A stretch of DNA of 64,000 nucleotides from Aculops lycopersici (taxonomy: Eukaryota; Arthropoda; Arachnida; Trombidiformes; Eriophyidae): the NCBI GenBank assembly GCA_015350385.1, contig WNKI01000001.1, positions 4,768,451 to 4,832,450 of the forward strand, written 5' to 3'. The notes beneath the pieces are model-generated. The model saw only the letters and a program-made list of their open reading frames with translations, was not told the DNA's origin and ran no database searches. Below are positions 32,316 to 44,000 of this stretch, in pieces. Position 1 is the first letter of the stretch. The number at the start of each line of letters is the position of its first letter. The position numbers and the translations under genes are program-made.

Positions 32316-34519
32316 CTCCCCACGCACTTGATTAGCAGTGGCACTGTGGCTACGAAAATGTTGTGTTAGTCGAGTTCATGCGACGTCTAGTTAGCTAACT
32401 AACTAGCTTGCCGGCAACAAGAGCGACAGCGGCAACAACAACAACAACGAATAGAAGGTGGCCCAACAGGTGGCTAACCAAACGAGTAGCCGAGTTGAGT
32501 TGAACTGAGTTTTGAAAATTCATATTGCGTCACCTGTACTCGCAACTGGAGTCCCCTTTACAACCTGCAAAATGAGACTAAAACTACGGGAGCTCAAGAG
32601 TATTGTTCACAAACACAACTTCAACTGATAGAATGTTCGGATCGAGTTGACTTGTTCGTTACAATTGAAATGGATGCAGAGAAGCTTGGTAGCGACAACA
32701 ACAAGAGGTTGAACCTCGAAAAGAAATCGTACTTTTGGCTTAAGCTGGAGCAACCTGTTGATTTATCATGCTCGCATTGCGAACCGTACAATCGAGTTTC
32801 GAGTTCAGTCAGTCGATAATTGTCGTCGTCGTCTCGCCATCTATTATGTCGCCGCCTCTACTTGAACGTGGAAAGATAAGCTTGCCAGTAAGCACAATTA
32901 ATAGACAGGTAGTCAGACATACCTCTGTAGGCAAATCTAATGCCTTGATGATGGCTTCCGAGTTTCATTCATGCATCATATCAAATATCTCCCTATTCAT
33001 TAATAGAACACGATTCAAATGAGTCACCTGAACTACAACCGTACGACTGGTAGAAATCGCTGCAACAAGTGGCCGATAAAGTGTATGGAATGAGATTGTT
33101 TGACCTGATTCGCTCGTATAGTTCTGGCACCACTTGAATTGCTTGGTTCTAAATGGGGATTTCTGATGCAGATGCGAGACTTGGATTCTATTTCCGTAAT
33201 CAAGAATCGAACTCATGAGTTGAATGTGTCGTCTATCCGATGGACGATTGACGGAACTTCAGAATATACTTGATGCTGTAATGAGTATTGGCGCGGTTTA
33301 AAGAATCCAGTAGGAAATGCAAGGCGAATTTAGAACTCCGCCTTTACTACGGTGAGAAAATTTCTGATAACTTGCAAGATTCGTGGGCTATATTGTGGCA
33401 GATGACGACAACTAGAAACACTTGTTGTTGGATTGCTAGGCGATATGAAAATGCGGCAAACATTCACTAGAACATTGAGTGGAGGAAGATCGTTATTCAC
33501 TACTATGCGCTAATAATATAAATAAGCATCTAGTACATGTTTAGTTGGCGTCTGCAAGACCACTCACCTGTTGCATCTCTCGAATGCTTGCCAACAAATT
33601 CTCAAACACACGCGCGCATTTAGCCATGGAGCGAGCTGTTGGCCATGACTCAAGTTTCTCACCCATTCGTTGAATACCGCGATGTGGTTTTTGTTTTTGT
33701 TTTTGTTTACCTGGCGGCGCACGTTATAAGCGCGCAAAAGGGCGAGTCAGATCACCAAGCTTGCAGCTCACTTTAACCTTCGTTCCAATGACGAGACTCT
33801 TCTCTCATCATCGGGTTTCAGGGGTATAGGGAAATCAACACTAAAACACATTTATTGTCGGTTTCCCGATTTAGTGCCACGCCGATTAGAATCTCGAGGC
33901 ACCCTCATTATTGGACGCGAAATTCCACAAGCAATCATCAACTCCGCCTACAACATCTCCCGCCAGGTGCCAATAAATCAGCATCATCACTCAATCTCAC
34001 AGATGCAATTTGATTGGCTTCCCCGTGAGCTTGACACTTGTGACGTCGTTTTGTGACGAAAGAACCATGGGCATCTGAGGGCTGTAACTCTGACTAAAAC
34101 TAGATTTGCAGCCTCGGCTCGAGTCAACTCTTTTCCAACGCAAATCAGCAGTTGATCGCAAAAAAACTAGGTTGTCGTTGCATTCACACCCAAAGCAACA
34201 ACAACAAAATTACTCTGCTCAAAATTGACATTCGAACACAACAATAAGAAAGGAACAACAATTTAGACCACCGACTGACAGGCGAGGCCTTTGATTCGCC
34301 TCTAATTTGAATCATGTTTATTTAAATTCAAAAATCCAGGGGCTCGCTCACTCTATAGCTCGCTGCGCAAGCAACGCAACTCGACGCAAATCAATAACAT
34401 GCACACCTTTCTCCAGTCAACAGGTTGTTGTATGCGCTCAGCTCAGGTGGAGCTGTAAGTTTTTGTACGTCGCACCAAGACAAACACGTCAGTCAATTAT
34501 TTTCTAGTCTCACTCGCTC

Positions 34520-34552
34520 GGCGCCCGATTGGGAAGCACCCAATCGGGCGCC
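34520..34552. repeat. perfect inverted repeat, 14-bp arms, 5-nt loop
   Basis: GGCGCCCGATTGGG at 34520-34533 is exactly complementary to CCCAATCGGGCGCC at 34539-34552, with loop AAGCA. It is GC-rich in an AT-richer surrounding and contains two CCAAT-type cores (ATTGG and CCAAT). Confidence 0.93.
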
Positions 34553-35720
34553 CACCTGTTTACCTGCGCAGGTAACTTAATCACTGTGCACCCCGATCCA
34601 ACCGAAACCAACACCTACGATCGCGCTAATCCTTTGAGCTACCACTGACGTCAGCTGGCGCTCAATTCTCATTGGATCGTTTGTTTATTGCTGCAGTTGC
34701 TGGCGCCATTTGGTGTCAGCAACAGGAATCTTTAGATAGCCTAATAAATTTATTTGCCAAGTTTACCAGATTCTAAACAACCAATGACATAATCAGTCAA
34801 GCTTGAGCTTAAGTTAATTTGAGGCTAACTTTTATCATATCGATTTTTGATCCGATATAATAATTTTTGACTCTGAGTCTGATATGGCGGCCAATTTTGC
34901 AGGTTTTGCTAGCCTCGAAATCTTCAGCTGCAACAACTCAATTGGAATAATCAGCAACAAGTTGCATGTTTTCAATAGCGAGGAGGTAACAAGTTATCGC
35001 TCAAACATCAAGTCACGTAGACACTCGCTAGCATTGACATTTGTTAATGTCCTCTTGTCATCGGGACAGAGAGAATCAGGAAAAGTCAGCTATTGATTGC
35101 GGTGGTTCAGAGTCATTTAAGCGGCATAGGAACTATTAGGGAGACAACTCACCTGTTACTTTGCCAGCTGCCTGAGATAGCGGCGACAGTCTCGATTGGC
35201 TTACCCTTTCACTCCACGACCACTAACTCATGTTGCCTCGGCGAGCGGGTCGACAAATGAGTGATTGGGCGAGAACCTGACTGATCAGTGCTACCACCTG
35301 TTGTTGTATCAAGTCTCTCTTTTTTCTCTATCATTAAAACAAAAAAGCTTTGCCAATGCAATGCGATAAATCAACACACACTCTCGTGATGCGTGCAATA
35401 TCATTTTTAATCTCTATTTCCGTTTTCTCTCTCTCTCTCTCTCTCTTTCGACTCAACTGGCTAGTTTAGAAAGATTTGTTGTCTTGCGCTCAGGAAGTTA
35501 GAACAACAGTTTTCGGGATAAATGTGACAAGCGCGACCAAAGCAAAAGTGTAAATAACAGGTAGAGGCATTGGAAAAATCCGCTGGCAAACCATTATTTT
35601 TGAAGGTTACCGAACGCGGAAAACAATAGCCCGCTGGCTAGCTGGCTGGAGTTAGATTGTGGCTTGTTTCTAAACAAAACCACACAAAAGTGTACATACA
35701 AAACAAGCTGGAGCTCATAA

Positions 35721-35726
35721 TTTATT
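35721..35726 (-). terminator. poly(A) signal for the Gly/Gln-rich secreted protein
   Basis: Minus-strand AATAAA about 154 bp past the stop codon at 35880. Confidence 0.5.
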
Positions 35727-35879
35727 TTTAATCTCTAGCTTCTCGAGCTCGAACCATTCAAGAGCCTTGGCTTTTGTTGTGGCCGTCGTCGTCATTGTCG
35801 TGGTCGATGTCAATGTCGACGTTGTCGCCATTGCTGCTGCTGCTGCTGCTGTTACTATTAAACTTACTAACGTTTCAAC

Positions 35880-37676
35880 TCAGAACCCGTAACGCGAAAC
35901 TTGAGCACCTGAAACGGGCATTTGGCCGTAATCAAATCTACTTCCGGGCGCCAATGAGGCGCGATTCTCGGGCGACAGCTCACTAAGCGACGGATTCGCG
36001 TACCTGCCTGGTCCGGTGCGCCGAGCTCGCGGCGTCAAGTCCACTACCGCACGAACTGCTTCGAAATCGTTGCCCCCACTTTGGTAGGCCGGATAGTCTT
36101 GGTAGGTGCCCTTGTCTATCTGCGCGCTATACCTCGTTTGTGTCATGGATTGCGGTTGAGTTAGGGCCCAGAGGGTGCCCACTGGCTGGGGATTTCCATC
36201 AGGGTAGGGTACTGATTTTGGTTGCTGGTTTGAGGCCGAGCCATAGTTAAAGTCTTGGTCGTTTTGAGGTCCCGGCTGCTCGAAGCCGCCCAAATCTGCA
36301 CCCGAAAATTGATCCGACTTGTCGCCCAAATCCGCAATGTCCATTGCGTTGTCGTCTGATCTCATCTTACCCGATTGCCGCTGGGGATCGTTGGCCGGTC
36401 CCGCAAAGTTGTCCAATCCCGACTGTCCATTTCCGTTGCCCAGACCGGGAAATCCAGAACCCAATAGACTCGACAGGGATCCCGGGGCGCCGCCTTGCAT
36501 TGTGGCCGCTGCTTGGTCGCCGCGCGCGCTACTCGGCTGACTGGCGAAGTCAAAGTCTCCCTGAGGATTGGCGCCACCACCGTTACTTCCGCTTCCGCCT
36601 CCGGCGCCTCCCAAGTCAGCAGCATCGTTTCCGCCGGCGCCGCCAAAGTTAGCAAACTCACTTGGAATCCCACTGCCACCACCTGTTGCTTGCGAAGATT
36701 GGCGACTTTGAGGCAAGTCTGAACCGCCCATTCCCATTCCCGAGCCAATTGGACCGAAGGCACCAAAGTCGGGAATGTTCATTTGCGAGCCGCGGCGCTG
36801 GGAGGTCGGTTGCTGGCTAGTAAATTGATCGCCGCCAGGTAAACCAAACTCGCGCAATTGAGCGTCAGTATCCGACCTAGAGTTTGCATTGCCATTTGTG
36901 CCCCTCATCTCATTGTTTCCAGTTGAATCACCGGCGCCGCCACCGCTGCCGATTCCGAAGTCGTTGCCTCCCGGAGCTCCATAGTTTTCGCCACCTGTTA
37001 TGTCCTTAAAGTCAGCCTCGGTTAGCGGAGGTCCGCGTTGCACCTGAGCCTGAGGCGCGAGCGGTGGCTGGCCGACTGGCGCATAGGAATCCGCCGATTG
37101 ACTTCCGGCCGCCGGTTGCATCACCGGAAGTCCACCGGCACCTGTAAACGTGGGCACGAGTTGCTGGTTTTGATAGCCATTTTGGCCTCCAATTGGCGAC
37201 ATGCGATTCGAGACCTGAGCCTGGGGTTGTGGCATGTCGAAGTTCAAATTGTTGAGGTCAAAATCGGCCGCCGTTGGTCCCTGGTTTTTGCCGCTTCTGT
37301 TGGAGAGGGTTGAAGTGTCGCCATTTCCGACTTGCGGTTGCTGTGCCCCCGCGGCATCGCCATAAGGTTGGTAGTAGGAATATTGAATTGGTGGCGAGAT
37401 TTGCTGGTACGAGTAGTTGTTTGGATCGTGAGCTGGTTGAGCCGGTGGGCTTGCGGCGACTGGCTTCTGCTTTCCGCCGGCTCTGTTTTGTAATTGCTGA
37501 ATCTTTTGCTGGTGCTGCTGTCTTAATGCTTGGATTCTCGCCTGCTCGGCGAGATTCTGGTTGAGCTCGCGCTGGATATCATCAGGTAGCTGGGAGGAGA
37601 CCAACTGAATAAAGACCACATGCAGTACGAATATTGCTGCCGCAAATCTTGAGGTTGTAATGATTTTGTTGAGCAT
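35880..37676 (-). CDS. secreted Gly/Gln/Asn/Ser-rich protein, 598 aa
   Basis: Function not recognised. The ATG at 37676 begins a signal peptide (hydrophobic AAAIFVLHVVFIQLVSS, likely cut near residue 29). A Gln/Arg-rich helical stretch follows (AEQARIQALRQQHQQKIQQL). The main body is low complexity: Gly-rich runs (GGSGSNGGG, FGGAGG), Gln/Pro/Asn tracts and repeated Y-containing text. The C-terminal 100 residues are more ordered in composition, with a dibasic site in TPRARRTG. Such composition fits a structural secretion (cuticle, silk or gland product), but nothing in the sequence proves it. Single exon. The next gene, also secreted, lies 251 bp upstream in the same orientation. Confidence 0.75.
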   Translation of the reverse strand: MLNKIITTSRFAAAIFVLHVVFIQLVSSQLPDDIQRELNQNLAEQARIQALRQQHQQKIQQLQNRAGGKQKPVAASPPAQPAHDPNNYSYQQISPPIQYSYYQPYGDAAGAQQPQVGNGDTSTLSNRSGKNQGPTAADFDLNNLNFDMPQPQAQVSNRMSPIGGQNGYQNQQLVPTFTGAGGLPVMQPAAGSQSADSYAPVGQPPLAPQAQVQRGPPLTEADFKDITGGENYGAPGGNDFGIGSGGGAGDSTGNNEMRGTNGNANSRSDTDAQLREFGLPGGDQFTSQQPTSQRRGSQMNIPDFGAFGPIGSGMGMGGSDLPQSRQSSQATGGGSGIPSEFANFGGAGGNDAADLGGAGGGSGSNGGGANPQGDFDFASQPSSARGDQAAATMQGGAPGSLSSLLGSGFPGLGNGNGQSGLDNFAGPANDPQRQSGKMRSDDNAMDIADLGDKSDQFSGADLGGFEQPGPQNDQDFNYGSASNQQPKSVPYPDGNPQPVGTLWALTQPQSMTQTRYSAQIDKGTYQDYPAYQSGGNDFEAVRAVVDLTPRARRTGPGRYANPSLSELSPENRASLAPGSRFDYGQMPVSGAQVSRYGF

Positions 37677-37927
37677 GATTTCGCTTCCGCTAGATTGTTG
37701 TTCCCTGTTTTTTGTTAATTGGTGCTTGTCTCTGACTAATAATGGTTCAAATCAGGAAATTGAATCAATTTTTTGCTCTCTTTCTCTAACTTTCTTCACT
37801 CTCTTTGTAGTCCATTTGTTGCACTAGATTTTAATTTGTGTCACTTTTGTTTGTGTTCAGTTTGAGATTCAAATGTACGCAATTGAGCAAAACAAATCAA
37901 GCTAAACAATCATACTGGAAGTTGATA

Positions 37928-39043
37928 CTAGTCTTTAGCTTCAGCCAATCTGCCACCGGTTTTTACGCCCGCCGTTCGTGCCAGAATCGACCGGAAGTTG
38001 TCGCTCAGCCGCGCAACGTAAGCGTTCAACTTGGCTTCGGACTCTAAGCTAGTCGCTGGCCTTTTAACTCGTGTGGTCTTGCCACTGGCCTGTGTCAATC
38101 CACGTTGCAGTTGCTTTGAACGATACAAGTCGAGTAGTTTCTCCTTTGAAGGTATCGAGTTCTTTACCTTCGCTCCGCCTGCTGCCACCGAAGTCATTGT
38201 AGTTGATGGCGGCGACGGTACGTCCAGTTGATCAAACCTTTCGGAACTTTCCAACTCCACACTCTTACCTGTTATCCCGTTGATATCATTATCATTACTG
38301 TTGTTATTATTATTCACAACGACTGAGGTGGTTATGGGACTTTCGCTTGGCGTTTGATTGGGCGCCAAGAGTTGACTTGGTTGCTCATTGGGACTCGTAG
38401 TGTTGGTGGCTTGAGTTTCAACAGTGGCAACAGGTATCGCCGCAACCATTTCAGCATTTATATCGCTGCGTGCCAAGGCAAACATGGCAACCTCGTCCAC
38501 TTTTTCCCAAGGAGCTCGCATGCATTCCTCGTAGAGTTTGTCGTAATCAAAGTCATTGTTATCTTTGCTACGAGTTATGTCGTCGGCCAAGTTATCATAA
38601 ATAGGTGAGCCATTATCTAAATCAACAAAGAATGACGGAATCTTGCTGGCCAATCGTGTGACTGTTTCCTGTTCCGTTTCTCCAATCACAGAGGATTTGT
38701 CGGAGAGGGAATCCCTCATTTGCGCGCTAATCCATGATTGCTTATCGAAGGCGGCCAGCTTTTTGCCATTCGGATCAAACACTGACTTGTACACTCTAAC
38801 AAGTTGCTCGTTACTATACTTACTCAACTTTCTCTTGAATCTCTCCAGGATAACATGACGCTGGACAAATTTTTCGCTTACTCTCACTGTCCAAGTGCCG
38901 ATTTTCCAATCAACGATGGGACAAAATTTTCTTTCTTTCTGATCGTTTTTATTTTGTTGAGCTCCCGTTACAAGGATATTGGTTGATAGTATACATAGAA
39001 GGAATGGTATCAGAGTGTGGCGAGCATAGGAGGCGAGCAGCAT
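37928..39043 (-). CDS. secreted protein of unknown function, 371 aa, with furin-type site
   Basis: Function not recognised. The ATG at 39043 is followed by a signal peptide (LIPFLLCILSTNILVTGA, residues about 11-28). The next 180 residues are compositionally normal, with two cysteines that could pair (KFCPIVDW and YEECMRAPW). A Thr/Ser/Asn-rich linker follows, then a basic RVKR site at about residues 325-328 that matches the furin R-x-K/R-R rule. This would release a 43-residue C-terminal peptide (begins PATSLESEAKL, ends RLAEAKD). It could be a secreted precursor or an extracellular structural protein. Single exon; same strand as its secreted neighbour. Confidence 0.7.
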   Translation of the reverse strand: MLLASYARHTLIPFLLCILSTNILVTGAQQNKNDQKERKFCPIVDWKIGTWTVRVSEKFVQRHVILERFKRKLSKYSNEQLVRVYKSVFDPNGKKLAAFDKQSWISAQMRDSLSDKSSVIGETEQETVTRLASKIPSFFVDLDNGSPIYDNLADDITRSKDNNDFDYDKLYEECMRAPWEKVDEVAMFALARSDINAEMVAAIPVATVETQATNTTSPNEQPSQLLAPNQTPSESPITTSVVVNNNNNSNDNDINGITGKSVELESSERFDQLDVPSPPSTTMTSVAAGGAKVKNSIPSKEKLLDLYRSKQLQRGLTQASGKTTRVKRPATSLESEAKLNAYVARLSDNFRSILARTAGVKTGGRLAEAKD

Positions 39044-41004
39044 GATTTTACACTTGAATTATTTTAAACTTGATTTGTGTCTGAGTTTGAGGTTGGAGTT
39101 GGAATTGGAATTGATTTTTCTTCTGATTAATTCACAAATATAATACATCAACCAGATGATCTTGTGACTGTTTCTCGCCAAAGACCTGGACTTCAATTGT
39201 GTTGACAAACGACAGCAGGGAGACAACATTTCGACTCATTCATTGAGGAAAACCTGAAAATCTTGCGATTGCGTAATGAAGTTGCTAATTGAGAGCCCAT
39301 CTTGTTAGTGGCGGGGTTTTTCCGTTAATGTTGGACGTGGGACACACATTCAGATTTATATTGACCAACAACAGAGCACTAACCGCCCACTTTGATGCTC
39401 AGTCTATTTGACAGGCTCAAGGTAACGGTCCCAGCTTAGCTCGATTAATCGCAACATAGGACAGGTGTCAGTGATCTCAGGTTTCGTAGGTCGCTGCGCC
39501 GCTAGGTGACGTCAATGGCTGGCTCATCCAATCGGCCTGCAGTCCGCCTGCTGTGTGCGTGCAGGCGAAGTGCTATCTATCCCTGTGAATAGAGTGGCGG
39601 GAGTCGAGTTGCCTATCTTATCATATGCTAATTTGATAAGATACATAAAGTCTAAAGTACGGCAGAGAGAGAGAGAGAGCAAAGGGGCCGGGCGGCCAGT
39701 TGGCCTGTTGGTCGGTTAGTTGGCGCAGATTGGTTATTTTGACAGGTGATGGGTTTTGTTACAAAGGCTTCGCGAACAACACGCTAATAGCCGCTCACTC
39801 GATTCCCCTTATTTCATGAAATAACGATGACAGCCAGTCATTAAGCTAAATCGCAGTAAGCTTCGCGAATTCTCTATGATAATCTCTATCATCATCATCA
39901 TCATGTGTCTTGACAATTTCAGCACACCCTAGATTTGAGTGAGCACTTTATACTCTTTACTGTATCTCCTGCTTCTCTACCCACTCGATCAGCCAATGAA
40001 ATCCACACCGACGACATAGCGGCAGTAGCATGTGAGTTGGTCTGTCTTTTGCATGGTGTCGTCCTCTTCGCAATGTTGATATTCGTATATACACTATACA
40101 TATTGATGGTATTATTTTTCAAGCGCCAACTGGAACCATTGTATGTTTGTTTGTTGATCTTCTTGGATCAAATTGACTGATTTTCACTTAACACTTGCTG
40201 ATTATATGGTATTATTACACCACATAAATTCAACAACAAAAACAAAGTCCTGCAGTCCCCACAAATAGACTTACACTTACAGTTTGGTCTATTTACCTTT
40301 GGGTTTAGTTGCACGATGTGTGCAATATGATAATCCAGCAAGCATGGTGTTTAATTAGTAATGGAGTTAAGTGCCGCTGCGGTTGACGCCGCTGCCGCCG
40401 CCGTCACCACCACTACAACTACATAGTGTCGTTGTAGTCCCATGAACTAATCAATGGACTATCCATAGTGGTAGTATATCTTTTCCCCGGAATGCACGAG
40501 TCTTCCAGCTATATGCTCCACATTTATATTCTTGTTTTCCCTTCCATCGTTGCGGTCTATCTATGGTTGTTGTCGTCGTCGTTACAAATCATTTAGCTAG
40601 ACAACCGAGAGAACGGACGAACGGTACATATTTTAACGCCATCCTTGCGGCCAGCTAGCTAGCTAGCTAGTTACACTGTGTTCCAATGCATTGAAAATTA
40701 ATTAGATCATTATTATATTGCCCTTGTAATTGTAATTGTATGTGTGATTGTGTGTTTGGATTCAATATTATTAGGCAAGAAGGTCGGCAAATCCACATTG
40801 ATACACAATAGCCATTTTTAAGCTCAACTCATCCTTCTCCTGCCACCGACTCAACTCAACTCAACTCAACTCAACTCGTGCAAATCTCTCTATAAACACC
40901 CAACAGGTACTCTCCCTCTCTCTTTCTCTCTAGAGGGTTTTAGGTCAACTTGTTGTCTACAGGTTACCGCTTTGCAAACATTCTTTGCCAAGGATAATTC
41001 TTAT
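39044..41004. other. non-coding region upstream of the ClC gene
   Basis: About 2 kb with no complete gene. It holds an AT-rich stretch, AGCTAGC-type tandem repeats near 40652-40670, CAACT tandem repeats near 40852-40877, and a pyrimidine tract leading to CTACAG at 40957-40962, a plausible splice acceptor for an upstream coding exon of the channel gene that I could not locate. Confidence 0.4.
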
Positions 41005-44000
41005 ATGGACAAATTATGCCGTCGAGTTGGAATGTCATTTTGGCGGCGAGAAGATTCGCAAAAAAATCTAAACAAAAGTCAAAATCCAAATGTTGCGAAA
41101 GCTCGCCACAAAACCCAACCCCACGAAGCGACCAAAAGCACCACCACAAAAGTAACGGCACAAAATCAACTGAATCAGCAGCAACAGCAACAACAACAAC
41201 AGCAACAGCAACAGCAACAGCAACAACAATCACACCTAAACAAACAGACACCTATGACCAAGCTCAGGCCATCGATCCCGATGACGACCCCGCCGCCACT
41301 GCGATCAAAGTCTGCTACAATTGCCACAGGGTCCTCAAAGGGGCAATCCCAATCTGGCTTAAGCCAATTACAAGAACTCAGCGCAGATCACCATCGGCAG
41401 CAAATGGCTTCGACAAGCAAGCTAAAGCGAACAAGATTGGCAACTCTGACACAGATTGGAGAAGACTGGCTCTACTTGGCCATGTTGGGTATTATAATGG
41501 CTCTATTGAGTTTTACGATGGACACTGTGATTGCTCTGTTCCTAAACACAAGAGTTTGGCTATCACGAGATCTGAGCGAGGACAATCGGTGGCTTCAATA
41601 TCTAGGCTGGTGTGTAACGCCCATTGTATTAGTTACCTTTAGCTCTGGCTTCGTTCATCTCTGCTCGCCCACCGCCATTGGCTCTGGTATACCTGAAATG
41701 AAGACCATCCTGAGGGGTGTTGTCTTGAATGAGTATTTAACTTTTAGAACTTTGGTTGCTAAAATAGTAGGCCTCACTTTTACCTTGGGATCTGGCTTGC
41801 CGCTTGGCAAAGAGGGACCATTTGTGCATATGGCATCAATTGTGGCCACATTGTTGAGTAAAATGGTCGCCTCTTTTCATGGGATCTACGAGAATGAGTC
41901 GCGAACAAGCGAAATGTTGTCGGCAGCTTGTGCAGTCGTGAGTATTTCCTTGCCTCTCGATCCCCTTCTCCTCGTTCTCTACTCTTGAAACCCGTTAGCT
42001 TATCACCAGCTCCAAGAGTTGATTCTAATCCTTGCAATTCCATAATATCTCTTAATCAATCAATTCAAGATAATTAGGGGGTGGCAGCCACATTCTATGC
42101 TCCAATTGGTGGAGTTCTGTTCTCGATCGAGGTAACAACAGTCTACTTTGCCGTTCGCAACTATTGGCGCGGATTCTTTGCCGCCTGCTGTGGTGCAACC
42201 ATATGGCGGCTACTGGGTTTTTGGATCAAGAACGATGGTAAGTCTAGATCTTCTAAAGTAACTTTCCTCTAAAGTTTCAAAGGCAAAACCCCTACTTCAT
42301 AAAGCTGGCTTACCCTATCTCATCTACTAATAATCTATCTACTCTTTACTCTTGACTTATATCCTTTTGAAATCCTTTGAAAATCCAAACTCCCGCGCAT
42401 GTAGAGTCCATTTCGGCTTTGTTTAAAACCAACTTTCGCACTGATTACCCCTTTGATCCGATCGAGTTGTTGGTCTTTTCGTTTATTGGCGCCACTTGTG
42501 GCTTAGCGGCAGCGACTTACATTAAATTCCATAGGGAAATAGTGCAATTTTTTAGACGCCATAAGAGGGTTAGCGGTTTTTTGCAAAAAAAGTAAGTATT
42601 GATAAACCGTTGACTGGTATAGTGATATACTTTAACGTCCAAAATTCAACTCCTAGTTTTAAGTTTATCGTTGAATTCACTCGTACTAATCTAGTTCGAC
42701 TATCTGATTTCTCCCAACCTATTGACGTAATCAAATATATCTATACAGTCGCTTTGTTTACCCTATTTTAGTTACATTAATGATCACAACAGTAACCTTT
42801 CCACCATTCTTAGGCAAGTATACTGCATCAACGGTAAGTAAATGATAGCCACGTAATCTGGTATCCTGAGGCGGAGTTGCATTTTAGAGCGAACTTTTCT
42901 GGTGCGGCGTGCACGCCTCTTTTTGAATAACCTTGGTGCTTGTGAATTGTAACTCTACCCCGATGCCTTTTTTGCCAGACAGATTGTAGAGGAGATATTA
43001 TTGAATTAATCATATTAATTAAATTATCTATATAAAACTATAAATATCAATCATGTAATTGGATCATTGGATACTCAGCTCAGCACGCATACAACAATTG
43101 AACACTTGTTTAGCAATAGGACATGGAGTTTAGGTAACCAGGACTTGGTGTCCAAGAAGATCCTCGACGAATGGACCACCGAAGACACTAGCTTTCATTT
43201 GCATCTGATCTTATACATTGCAATGCTATTCTGGACATCAGCCTTGGCATCTACCATCCCCATTCCCAGTGGATTGTTTATACCTGTTTTAAAGATGGGC
43301 GCTGCCTATGGCCGGCTCATAGGCGAGCTAATGCACCAGGCATTTCCAAATGGAATCAAGTATGGCGAATATGCTCATCCAGCTTCGATTATACCCGGAA
43401 GTTATGCGGTGGTTGGTGCAGCTGCTTTCTCGGGCGCCGTCACTCATACTATAAGCACCTCAGTTATTCTGTTCGAGATGACCGGTCAAATTGTACATAT
43501 CATACCTGTGATCTTAGGAGTCCTCATAGCCAATGCCGTCTGCCAAAGTCTCCAACCATCAATATATGATTCAATTATCGAGATAAAAAAGTTACCCTAT
43601 CTACCACCAATTGCAAGCAGTAATTCAGTTTCACATAGGATATTAGTTAGGGATTTCATGAATACAAACCTGGCCTACGTTTGGAAGGAGAGGTGCACCT
43701 ACAATGATCTCAAAAATCTGCTTGCAGACAACAAAAAACTCATCTCATTCCCTCTAGTCGAATCTCCCCATTCTATGAAACTTTTAGGTTCGGTAACAAG
43801 ATCCGATTTGCTTAAACTTCTATACCTACATCTAGGTCGAGAACGACGATTGCAGGAAGTTTGTCGCCGAAACTCGGACACCCTTTCGCCCGCAATACAT
43901 CTGTTGAACACGATTAGTGGTCGACTTTCAAGTGCAGAAGTGAAACTGGATAAGCCTACAGAAAAAGATCGCCAATTTGCTCAAGAAATCAATTCAATTG

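Larger units (their letters stand above)
30425..35720. other. 5.3-kb region without supportable genes
   Basis: It includes a possible short signal-peptide exon (30659-30719), a TC microsatellite (32274-32312), a perfect hairpin (34520-34552), several CAACARGTGG words, and donor-like CAACAGGTGAG strings on either strand. Many low-complexity frames appear (poly-Val/poly-Ser at about 30820-30900) but none has a domain. It probably holds regulatory DNA and untranslated exons. Confidence 0.4.

Noticed and set aside
41016..41642. 208-codon plus-strand frame overlapping ClC exon 1
   Set aside because: Alternative frame of the poly-Gln region and first membrane segment; no homology, while the ClC frame has channel motifs.
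42828..43013. Minus-strand frame between ClC exons 4 and 5
   Set aside because: It lies mostly in a well-supported intron and shows no domain.
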